Origin: Pseudomonadota bacterium
GTDB taxonomy: Bacteria; Pseudomonadota; Alphaproteobacteria; Micropepsales; Micropepsaceae
DNA: 13,502 bases
Assembly: GCA_025360685.1 (NCBI GenBank)
Contig: JANYBR010000003.1
Span: 1 to 13,502 of the forward strand
Direction: 5' to 3'
Position numbers and translations under genes: made by a program. Positions within the stretch are counted from its first letter, which is position 1; the number at the start of each line of letters is the position of its first letter. This document shows positions 8,452 to 13,502 of this stretch, piece after piece. A model generated the notes under the pieces. The model made no database searches. It saw only the letters and a list, made by a program, of their open reading frames with translations, and was not told the DNA's origin.

Positions 8452-8807
8452 TCAAGTGCTCCCTTCTTCCACTCATAGATGAAGCCGACCGTCAGCACCC
8501 CGAGGAACGTGATCATCGACCAGAACGCAAAGACCCCGGTCGTGCCCAATGTAATTGCCCAGGGAAACAGGAATGCGACTTCCAGATCGAAAATGATGAA
8601 CAGGATCGAGACCAGATAGAAACGCACGTCGAATTTCATTCGCGCGTCGCCGAACGCATTGAAGCCGCACTCATACGCCGACAATTTCTCCGGATCGGGC
8701 TTTGAAGGAGCGATGACAAGCGGAACCAGCACGAGAGCGGTGGCGATAACGCCGGCGATGCCTATGAAGATGAGGATCGGCAGGTACTCAAGAAGCTGCT
8801 TGTCCAT
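8442..8807 (-). CDS. nuoA: NADH-quinone oxidoreductase subunit A
   Basis: This small inner-membrane subunit of complex I borders the quinone cavity. With the ATG at 8807 the protein is 121 residues, the usual family length. It shows three membrane segments (about 8-32, 62-84 and 88-112). The conserved loop between the first two has KLSAYECGFN at 41-50, and FDLEVAFLFPW lies at 73-83. A GTG ten codons upstream is in frame, but it would add the polar stretch PRVEAKGPG before the first membrane segment, and an AAGGG lies close before the ATG, so the shorter form is preferred. It is the first gene of the operon. Confidence 0.96.
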   Translation of the reverse strand: MDKQLLEYLPILIFIGIAGVIATALVLVPLVIAPSKPDPEKLSAYECGFNAFGDARMKFDVRFYLVSILFIIFDLEVAFLFPWAITLGTTGVFAFWSMITFLGVLTVGFIYEWKKGALEWE

Positions 8808-8882
8808 ACCCGGCCCTTTGGCTTCGACCCGGGGCACTGGTGCGCCGAAGAACAGATCGAAACGGTGTCATTTCGCGGGTGC

Positions 8883-8910
8883 AGTATAGGCAGCACCTGT
8901 CCGCGAGCAA
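8883..8910 (-). promoter_or_regulatory. Candidate nuo operon promoter
   Basis: Reading the minus strand, TTGCTC (8910-8905), a 16-base spacer and TATACT (8888-8883) resemble a sigma70-type promoter. It would give a leader of about 70 bases before nuoA. The -10 box is good (5 of 6) and the -35 is weak (3 of 6). The operon may also receive read-through from the tRNA-Asp promoter, since the tRNA is co-oriented and only 180 bases upstream. Confidence 0.4.
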
Positions 8911-8937
8911 CGCGGGTGTAGACTAAGATTCGTCGCG

Positions 8938-8954
8938 AAAAAACAGGATTTTTT
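8938..8954 (-). other. Small A/T dyad between tRNA-Asp and nuoA
   Basis: Six A, five other bases and six T form a perfect dyad in the tRNA-nuo spacer. In the transcribed direction it ends in six T, so it could slow or end tRNA transcription, but it has no G/C stem. The rest of the spacer 8808-8987 shows only the candidate promoter. Confidence 0.25.
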
Positions 8955-8987
8955 GGACTAATTGCGAACCATTCCCAACTGTGGAAA

Positions 8988-9064
8988 TGGCGGGAGCGAC
9001 GGGGCTCGAACCCGCGACCTTCGGCGTGACAGGCCGACACTCTAACCAACTGAGCTACGCCCCC
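8988..9064 (-). tRNA. tRNA-Asp (anticodon GUC)
   Basis: This 77-base tRNA has its 3' CCA encoded. The acceptor strands GGGGGCG and CGCTCCC pair with one G-U. The D arm is GCTC/GAGT, the anticodon stem TCGGC/GCCGA has loop CTGTCAC (anticodon at 9030-9028), and the T arm is GCGGG/CCCGT with TTCGAGC loop. The discriminator base is G, as expected for tRNA-Asp. It is read in the same direction as nuo. Confidence 0.97.
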
Positions 9065-9102
9065 GCATCGGGGCAATCGGCCCAGAGCGCGAAAGGGGGC
9101 CG

Positions 9103-9131
9103 GTGTAGGGCGCGCCGTCTGCCGCTGTCAA
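9103..9131 (-). promoter_or_regulatory. Promoter of tRNA-Asp
   Basis: On the minus strand a perfect TTGACA (9131-9126) is followed after 17 bases by CTACAC (9108-9103). The start would fall near 9096, about 30 bases before the mature tRNA. The CTTGAC-N17-CTA pattern is typical of strong alphaproteobacterial housekeeping promoters. The -35 box lies inside a perfect inverted repeat. Confidence 0.7.
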
Positions 9132-9141
9132 GCACAGCGGC
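9121..9141. repeat. Perfect 8-bp inverted repeat over the tRNA-Asp -35 box
   Basis: GCCGCTGT and ACAGCGGC flank a 5-base loop that contains part of the TTGACA box. It lies 16 bases after the stop codon of the EF-hand gene at 9158. It could be that gene's RNA hairpin (no T tract follows) or a protein-binding dyad on the tRNA promoter. The sequence alone does not decide between them. Confidence 0.6.
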
Positions 9142-9157
9142 CAAAACCGTGGAAAAA

Positions 9158-9643
9158 TCAGTGGGATCCGCCTGCGTTGGCGTCCGGCGGCTGGGCGCCG
9201 GGGCTCACCTTCTGTAGCCGAATATGCATTTCGTCCAGCGTAACGTTGCCATCGCCGTCCGCGTCATATTGTTCGAACAACGAACGCATTCCAGACGCGA
9301 ACTCTCCGAAGTCGACATATCCGTCGCCATTCCAGTCGATCAGCGGGATTGCGGTCGACTGGTCGATGCGAATTCGCCGCAGGTTGGCGGCGCGCACTTC
9401 ATCCATGTCCAACAGGCCATCGTGATTGGTATCGGCCTGCCGGAAATCCTGACGAAGTCCGGCTTCGAGTTCGCGCCGCGTCACCACCCCGTCATTGTTG
9501 GCATCGTAGCGCAACAGGAGACTGTAGGGGCCGTGCCAGTCCTCCGCGCGCGGCGATACGGTCGGCGTCCAGTGGTGAGCGGGGGTCGAACAGCCCGCCA
9601 CCGCGAACAACGCCAGGATTGCGATGTAAACGTGCGGCCGCAT
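9158..9643 (-). CDS. EF-hand calcium-binding lipoprotein (copy 2 of tandem pair)
   Basis: This is a predicted 161-residue lipoprotein. The N-terminus has a short hydrophobic stretch and lipobox FAVAGC, with Cys18 as the lipidation site, so the mature protein should be anchored on the outer side of the inner membrane or in the outer membrane. Four EF-hand loops follow with good calcium ligands: 47-58 (DANNDGVVTRRE), 71-82 (DTNHDGLLDMDE), 103-114 (DWNGDGYVDFGE) and 127-138 (DADGDGNVTLDE). All four have Asp at position 1, Gly at 6 and Glu at 12, so all may bind calcium. Its function is unknown; a calcium buffer, sensor or structural role is inference. It is clearly paralogous to the gene just upstream, 53 bases away, and probably cotranscribed with it. 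The ATG at 9643 has no strong ribosome binding site. Confidence 0.9.
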   Translation of the reverse strand: MRPHVYIAILALFAVAGCSTPAHHWTPTVSPRAEDWHGPYSLLLRYDANNDGVVTRRELEAGLRQDFRQADTNHDGLLDMDEVRAANLRRIRIDQSTAIPLIDWNGDGYVDFGEFASGMRSLFEQYDADGDGNVTLDEMHIRLQKVSPGAQPPDANAGGSH

Positions 9644-9696
9644 GTCGTCAGTCGGCCATCCGGACCAGATGTCGTCAAGCCGAGTGTTGAAATTGG

Positions 9697-10215
9697 TTAC
9701 TGGCCATCACCACCGCCGCGGCCATGTCCATGATGGCCGCTACCCGTTTCTCCTGAAGGACCGCCACCCGGTCGTTGATTGGCGGGGTTGAGTTCGGCCG
9801 CCGTAAGCTGGCCGTCGCCATTGGTATCCAACGACTCAAACAGCGACAGCGTGGCGCCGGAAAACTCATTGAAATCGATGCAGTTGTCCTGGTTCCAGTC
9901 TACCAACGGGCTGGCCTGCGACGCATCCTGCTGCACCCGGAGCTGATTGATGGCGCGCGCCTGCTCGGGCGACAGGCAATTCTTGTGATAGGTGTCGAAA
10001 CTGTCGAATTCAGCCTTCAACCCTTGAATCAACTCGGCACGAGTAACGACGCCGTCATGGTTCGCGTCAAAACGCATCAGTGTAGCTCTGGGAGAGTGCC
10101 AGTCCTCGTTCCGGGGCGGCACGGCATTGGGATTCCAGCGCCCGTGGTGCGGCGCGCTTGTGCCGCAACCGGCGAGCAGCAATGCCGACAGGCCCAAAAA
10201 CGCGACTCGGCGCAT
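9697..10215 (-). CDS. EF-hand calcium-binding lipoprotein (copy 1 of tandem pair, partly degenerate)
   Basis: This is a predicted 172-residue lipoprotein with signal and lipobox LLLAGC (Cys17). It shares the layout of its downstream neighbour, including EDWH before the first hand. EF loops 1 (50-61, DANHDGVVTRAE) and 4 (130-141, DTNGDGQLTAAE) look competent. Loop 3 (106-117, DWNQDNCIDFNE) has Asn for Gly at position 6. Loop 2 (74-85, DTYHKNCLSPEQ) has lost ligands and is probably dead. Cys80 and Cys112 sit at position 7 of loops 2 and 3. The tail after 147 is rich in Gly and His (GSGHHGHGRGGG) and may bind metal or be a flexible linker. I chose the ATG at 10215 because it starts the lipoprotein signal; the frame stays open to 10482 but that would cross the tRNA-Val gene. 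Function is unknown. Confidence 0.88.
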   Translation of the reverse strand: MRRVAFLGLSALLLAGCGTSAPHHGRWNPNAVPPRNEDWHSPRATLMRFDANHDGVVTRAELIQGLKAEFDSFDTYHKNCLSPEQARAINQLRVQQDASQASPLVDWNQDNCIDFNEFSGATLSLFESLDTNGDGQLTAAELNPANQRPGGGPSGETGSGHHGHGRGGGDGQ

Positions 10216-10361
10216 CGTAACTCGCACTGGGTTGTTGCGCGTTGGACCGTAGACGCATCGCGCGCGCCCGGCGAGCAATACAGTGTCGCAAACATTCGCC
10301 GCATTGCCGATGTTTAATGGGGTGTCTCGCGCGACAAAGCTGGTGTATGAGGTCGCCGTCA

Positions 10362-10437
10362 GGGCGGTTAGCTCAGCCGGTAGAGCATATCGTTTACACC
10401 GATAGGGTCGGCGGTTCGATCCCGTCACCGCCCACCA
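10362..10437 (+). tRNA. tRNA-Val (anticodon UAC)
   Basis: This 76-base tRNA has its CCA encoded. The acceptor strands GGGCGGT and ACCGCCC pair fully. The D arm is GCTC/GAGC, the anticodon stem TATCG/CGATA has loop TTTACAC (anticodon at 10395-10397), and the T arm is GGCGG/CCGTC with loop TTCGATC. The discriminator base is A. It is divergent from the EF-hand genes; the 146 bases between them (10216-10361) must hold both promoters, but I see no convincing -35/-10 pair on either strand. Confidence 0.97.
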
Positions 10438-10506
10438 GCCTTCGCTCGCGAAGCGACAGAAGGTTGTCGCGCCAACGCACACGTTGCGAAGGCGGAAGGT
10501 TTCCGC
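10438..10506 (+). repeat. Cluster of four consecutive perfect hairpins
   Basis: Four stem-loops lie end to end between tRNA-Val and the PRPP synthetase gene. They are CTTCG/CGAAG at 10440-10453, GCGACA/TGTCGC at 10453-10470, CAACG/CGTTG at 10473-10486 and GCGGAA/TTCCGC at 10492-10506. GCCTTCGC (10438-10445) is also the exact complement of GCGAAGGC (10486-10493), giving a long-range pairing that excludes the first and last hairpins. No T tract follows any of them. They may be tRNA 3' processing or termination structures, or a leader of the next gene. Confidence 0.6.
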
Positions 10507-10558
10507 GCTCTACGCGCCGACGGGCCTAGAGCGGACTGATCGTTACTGGGGGTCATTG

Positions 10559-11500
10559 ATGAAAGAAATCGCCGTCTTCAGTGGATCTGCACATCCGGAG
10601 CTCGCCGCCGAGATATGCCAGCATTTGCGTGTGCCGCTCCTACCTTCGCGGCTGACTCGGTTCGCCACCGACTGTCTCGAAGTCCAGCTACAGGCCAATT
10701 GCCGCGAACGCGACGTCTTCATCATTCAGCCGATGTCGACGCCAGTCCAGGAACATCTGGTGGAACTGCTCCTGATGCTGGATGCCGCGCGGGGCGCATC
10801 CGCGTCGCGCATTACCGTGGTCATGCCGTTCTACGCTTATGCGCGCTCCGACAAGAAGGATGCACCGCGCATCTCCATCGGCGGCAGGCTGGTGGCAGAC
10901 CTGATGGTGACCGCAGGGGCCGATCGCGTGCTGACCATGGCGCTGCATTCGCCCCAGGTGCATGGCTTCTTCAGCATCCCGGTCGATCATTTGCACGCAC
11001 TGAACGAGTTGGCGGACCACTTTCGCAAATACGATCTGTCCAACACGGTCGCCGTGTCACCCGATCTGGGCAACGCCAAGGACACGGCCCATTTCGCTCG
11101 CCTGCTCGGCGTCGGCGTCGCCGTTGCCGCCAAGCAACGCTTTGCGGACGACAAGGTCCAGATTAGCTCCGTCATCGGCGACGTGACGGGCAAGGACGTG
11201 ATCGTGCTGGACGACGAGATTGCCAAGGGCAGCACGATGTTCGAACTGCTCAATCATCTGCGCGCCCACAAGGTGAAATCGATCCGGATTGCTTGCACCC
11301 ATGGCCTGTTTGCGGCGGGAGCGGCAACCCGGCTGAGCGAGCAACCGGATGTGAGTGAGATTGTCTGCACCAACACTGTTCCGATCGCGGTCGAAAACCT
11401 GGCTCCGAAGCTGACAATTCTGTCGATCGCCAAGCCGTTGGCGGAAGCGATGCGCCGGATTCACGACGGCGAATCCGTCAGCGCGTTGTTTCATGCCTGA
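10559..11500 (+). CDS. Ribose-phosphate pyrophosphokinase, divergent type
   Basis: This 313-residue protein is predicted to make PRPP from ribose 5-phosphate and ATP in the cytoplasm, for nucleotide, His and Trp synthesis. The ATP-site segment is YARSDKKDAPR at 94-104, the catalytic-region His is H130 (MALHSPQVHGFFS), the flexible loop carries K192 and R194 (AKQRF), and the ribose-5-phosphate loop is VLDDEIAKGST at 216-226. Differences from the canonical enzyme are FATDCLEV in place of FSDGE, Ser for Gln in the YARQD motif, and DDEIAKGST in place of the usual DD-DTAGT. From memory this resembles a subgroup I associate with actinobacteria, so it is probably a second PRPP synthetase rather than the housekeeping one. 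I use no symbol for that reason. The ATG at 10559 has GGGGG seven bases upstream and starts the conserved MKEIAVFSGSAHP; the frame opens earlier at 10484, inside the hairpin cluster. Confidence 0.9.
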   Translation: MKEIAVFSGSAHPELAAEICQHLRVPLLPSRLTRFATDCLEVQLQANCRERDVFIIQPMSTPVQEHLVELLLMLDAARGASASRITVVMPFYAYARSDKKDAPRISIGGRLVADLMVTAGADRVLTMALHSPQVHGFFSIPVDHLHALNELADHFRKYDLSNTVAVSPDLGNAKDTAHFARLLGVGVAVAAKQRFADDKVQISSVIGDVTGKDVIVLDDEIAKGSTMFELLNHLRAHKVKSIRIACTHGLFAAGAATRLSEQPDVSEIVCTNTVPIAVENLAPKLTILSIAKPLAEAMRRIHDGESVSALFHA

Positions 11501-11777
11501 GCCCGACTGGAGATAAATGCGTCCGCCTCGCGGTGGCCAGATAGTCGAATGTCGCGCGCGCAAAATTTCCGTCACTGATCCAGGCGTCGGACGCGTGCGC
11601 ATCCGATACCAATGCGCGGAAGCTTGGAACGTCGGCATTCGACCAGGCCGTTTGCCAGATGTCGTCCAGACAAATCACTCGCAAGCCCGTATGCGCACCA
11701 AGACGGCGCGCGAACCTGGTCTTGCCGCTTCCGGCGCAACCAAGAACGACGATGCGCCGGGGCGCTGCTTCAGGTAT
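11478..11777 (-). pseudogene. Remnant of a P-loop nucleotide kinase-like ATPase
   Basis: The open minus-strand frame between stop codons at 11780 and 11478 encodes RIVVLGCAGSGKTRFARRLG, a perfect Walker A start. It continues LDDIWQTAW and then DAWISDGNF, as in small adenylate-kinase-like proteins often annotated as AAA family ATPase. Three things say it is dead. There is no ATG, GTG or TTG before the Walker A motif. After GNFARATFD (about 11544) the family sequence continues only in another frame, as IWPPRGGRIYLQ, so there is a one-base frameshift. The protein then runs into the antisense of the PRPP synthetase 3' end, with at least half of the family's length missing. It lies directly after the HU gene and converges on the PRPP synthetase gene. 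A TTG at 11684 would start a fragment lacking the nucleotide-binding loop. A sequencing error could explain the frameshift but not the truncation. Confidence 0.75.
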
Positions 11778-12045
11778 TCAGCGAGTCCTTGAGTTGCTTG
11801 CCGGCGCGGAAGCGCGGCTGCTTCGAGGGCTTGATCGTGATTTCCTCGCCCGTTTGCGGGTTGCGTCCCTTGCCGCCGGCGCGGGTCGCCACCACGAATA
11901 CGCCAAAGCCTGTCAGGCGGACTTCGTCACCCGCCTTGAGCGACGCGGCGATGAGATCGAATACCCCGTCGACGGCCTTGGCAGACGTGTTCTTGTCGAG
12001 GCCGGTGTGTTCGGCGAGCTTCTGGATGAGATCGTTCTTGTTCAC
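11770..12045 (-). CDS. hupB: DNA-binding protein HU
   Basis: This 91-residue nucleoid protein of the HU/IHF (DNABII) family bends DNA as a dimer. It starts MNKNDLIQKLAEHTGL, the usual HU beginning, with GFGVF at 46-50 and the DNA-contacting arm GRNPQTGEEI at 60-69 including the intercalating proline at 63. The C-terminal part KPSKQPRFRAGKQLKDSL is typical of HU. The start codon is GTG, backed by a strong AAAGGAG eight bases upstream. The gene follows lon on the same strand, the common order in proteobacteria, but has its own promoter after the lon terminator. HU is preferred over IHF from the arm sequence and the lon context. Confidence 0.96.
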   Translation of the reverse strand: MNKNDLIQKLAEHTGLDKNTSAKAVDGVFDLIAASLKAGDEVRLTGFGVFVVATRAGGKGRNPQTGEEITIKPSKQPRFRAGKQLKDSLNT

Positions 12046-12053
12046 GGCGACGG

Positions 12054-12060
12054 CTCCTTT
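12054..12060 (-). promoter_or_regulatory. Ribosome binding site of the HU gene
   Basis: AAAGGAG lies eight bases before a GTG start. It is the strongest Shine-Dalgarno match noted in the window and supports the GTG as the true start, because no in-frame ATG gives the conserved N-terminus. Confidence 0.75.
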
Positions 12061-12084
12061 GCGCGATTCGCTCCGAGAGAGCCG

Positions 12085-12112
12085 ACTTTAGGGCGCATCG
12101 GTCTCGGGTCAA
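12085..12112 (-). promoter_or_regulatory. Promoter of the HU gene
   Basis: On the minus strand TTGACC (12112-12107), 16 bases, then TAAAGT (12090-12085) matches the sigma70-type consensus at 5 of 6 and 4 of 6 positions. The transcript would start near 12078, giving a leader of about 33 bases. It lies just after the lon terminator, so HU can be made independently of lon. Confidence 0.6.
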
Positions 12113-12147
12113 ACCAAAAACCCCAGTTTTCAGGGAAATATCGCGTG

Positions 12148-12180
12148 AAAAAGACCCCGGATCGGTTGCGACCCGGGGCC
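12148..12180 (-). terminator. Intrinsic terminator of lon
   Basis: Starting 24 bases after the lon stop, the minus strand reads GGCCCCGGGTCG, loop CAAC, CGATCCGGGGTC, then TTTTT. This is a 12-bp stem with two G-T pairs followed by a T tract, a textbook Rho-independent terminator. It separates lon from the HU gene. Confidence 0.9.
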
Positions 12181-12203
12181 TTCGTCAAGCGTTAACGCGC
12201 CAC

Positions 12204-13502
12204 CTAGTGCGTGACGACTGCGTCGTTGTCACCGCCAGCCGGCGGCGGAACCGTCACTTCGGTTTCCACCCAGTCGATCGCCTCGGGCTGTCGCACCAGC
12301 GCAATCTTGAGCACATCACCGACGTTGGAAACCGGCACTATCCTCATCCCCGACTTCACATTGTCGGGCACTTCGGCGAGATCCTTCTCGTTCTCCTGCG
12401 GAATGATGACCGTCTTGATGCCGGCACGCAGAGCGGCAAGCAGCTTCTCCTTCAGACCACCGATAGGCAGTGCGCGGCCGCGCAGAGTGACCTCGCCCGT
12501 CATCGCCACATCGCGACGCACCGGAATGCCCGTGATCACGGAGATGATGGAAGTCGCCATCGCCAGACCGGCAGAGGGACCGTCCTTGGGCGTCGCACCT
12601 TCCGGCACGTGCACATGGATGTCGATCTTGTCGAACAGTGGCGGCTTGATGCCGAACGACGTCGCCTTGGAGCGGACATAGGACCGCGCCGCGTCGATCG
12701 ACTCTTTCATGACTTCGCCGAGCTTTCCGGTCGCCTGAAAACGACCCTTGCCAGGGAGCATTACGGATTCGATTGTGAGCGTCTCGCCGCCAACTTCGGT
12801 CCACGCAAGTCCGGTGACAACCCCGACCTGGTCTTCGCCTTCCACTTCGCCATAGCGGAATTTGCGGACGCCGGCATACGTGTCGACATTTTCCTGCGTG
12901 ACTTCGACCGACTTCGTCTTGTTGGAGACGATCTCTTTCACCGCCTTGCGGGTCAGGTTCGCGATTTCGCGCTCGAGATTGCGCACGCCAGCCTCACGGG
13001 TGTGATAGCGGATCAGGTCGCGCAGGCCCGCGTCTGTGATTTTCCACTCGTCGTCCTTCAGTCCATGCGCCTTGACCTCTTTCGGAATCAGATGGCGCTT
13101 GGCGATCTCGACCTTTTCATCCTCGGTGTAGCCCGGGATACGTATGATCTCCATGCGGTCCATCAGCGGCTGCGGCATGCGCAGGCTGTTGGCCGTGGTG
13201 ATGAACATCACATCCGACAGATCGAATTCCACTTCCAGATAGTGGTCTGAGAACGTCGCGTTCTGCTCGGGGTCCAGCACTTCCAGAAGCGCAGACGATG
13301 GATCGCCGCGCCAGTCGGCGCCAAGCTTGTCGATCTCGTCGAGCAGGAACAGCGGGTTCGCCGTTTTCGCCTTCTTCATCGACTGGATGACCTTGCCGGG
13401 CATCGAGCCGATGTAGGTACGGCGGTGACCGCGGATTTCCGCTTCGTCACGCACGCCGCCAAGCGACATGCGTACGAATTCGCGTCCCGTGGCCTTGGCG
13501 AT
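12204..13502 (-). CDS. lon: Lon protease (ATP-dependent), 3' part, 5' end beyond window
   Basis: This is the C-terminal 432 residues of the ATP-dependent serine protease that degrades misfolded and regulatory proteins in the cytoplasm. The frame is open to the window edge, where it begins IAKATGREFVRMSLGG. The fragment includes the rest of the AAA+ domain with Walker B LFLLDEIDKLG at about 51-61 of the visible part. The substrate-side region and the whole protease domain follow, with catalytic Ser310 in PKDGPSAGLAMA and catalytic Lys353 in GGLKEKLLAALRAG. The Ser-Lys spacing is 43 residues, the same as in the E. coli enzyme. From memory Lon is about 800 residues, so the N-terminal domain and Walker A are missing only because of the window edge. 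The C-terminal tail (about 20 residues, Pro-, Gly- and Asp-rich) is variable. Confidence 0.98.
   Translation of the reverse strand: MAKATGREFVRMSLGGVRDEAEIRGHRRTYIGSMPGKVIQSMKKAKTANPLFLLDEIDKLGADWRGDPSSALLEVLDPEQNATFSDHYLEVEFDLSDVMFITTANSLRMPQPLMDRMEIIRIPGYTEDEKVEIAKRHLIPKEVKAHGLKDDEWKITDAGLRDLIRYHTREAGVRNLEREIANLTRKAVKEIVSNKTKSVEVTQENVDTYAGVRKFRYGEVEGEDQVGVVTGLAWTEVGGETLTIESVMLPGKGRFQATGKLGEVMKESIDAARSYVRSKATSFGIKPPLFDKIDIHVHVPEGATPKDGPSAGLAMATSIISVITGIPVRRDVAMTGEVTLRGRALPIGGLKEKLLAALRAGIKTVIIPQENEKDLAEVPDNVKSGMRIVPVSNVGDVLKIALVRQPEAIDWVETEVTVPPPAGGDNDAVVTH

Noticed and set aside
10321..10361. Promoter for tRNA-Val using TATGAG near 10346
   Set aside because: The hexamer at the right distance upstream does not resemble a -35 box, so the call is not supported.
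10362..10437. tRNA-Val as an integration site with a flanking attachment repeat
   Set aside because: I found no second copy of the tRNA 3' end in the window, no integrase and no phage gene.
10216..10482. Upstream extension of the first EF-hand gene
   Set aside because: The extension would run through the antisense of tRNA-Val and hide the lipoprotein signal that begins at 10215.
12207..13250. A 347-codon open frame on plus, antisense to lon
   Set aside because: The protein on the other strand is unmistakable Lon with intact catalytic residues; the plus frame shows no family features and has no ribosome binding site that I can see.
1..13502. CRISPR array, insertion sequence or defence operon
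   Set aside because: No spaced direct repeats, transposase motifs or nuclease-type proteins were seen; the window is mainly housekeeping.

Overview
The window reads as alphaproteobacterial chromosome: GC-rich DNA carrying respiratory complex I genes with alphaproteobacterial-style proteins, and a lon-HU gene pair. The exact lineage cannot be fixed from sequence alone. Almost everything lies on the minus strand. Only a tRNA-Val gene and a PRPP synthetase gene lie on plus.

Positions 1-8807 (minus strand) hold the front of a NADH:quinone oxidoreductase operon, in transcription order nuoA-B-C-D-E-F, a DUF3291-family gene, then nuoG-H-I, with nuoI cut by the window edge. Junctions are overlaps of 1, 4 or 10 bases or gaps of 1 to 7 bases, so this is one translationally coupled transcription unit. 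All expected iron-sulfur ligands are present in the subunits that can be read. The foreign element is the DUF3291 gene between nuoF and nuoG.

Positions 8808-9157 hold the nuo leader, a tRNA-Asp(GUC) gene on the same strand, and a good sigma70-type promoter for that tRNA. Positions 9158-10215 carry two paralogous EF-hand lipoprotein genes in tandem. Position 10362 begins a tRNA-Val(UAC) gene on plus, followed by a 121-base spacer packed with perfect hairpins and then a divergent ribose-phosphate pyrophosphokinase gene ending at 11500.

Positions 11478-11777 (minus) hold the remnant of a P-loop kinase gene. It lacks a start codon, is frameshifted and is cut short against the PRPP synthetase gene. 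Then come an HU gene with its own promoter and the 3' part of lon, which ends in a strong intrinsic terminator (both minus).

The genes fall into a respiratory module (nuo), a protein-quality and nucleoid module (lon, HU), and a small variable block between them. No CRISPR array, insertion sequence, phage gene or clear defence system was seen. The oddities are modest: the extra gene in nuo, the EF-hand pair, the hairpin cluster before the unusual PRPP synthetase, and the kinase remnant.
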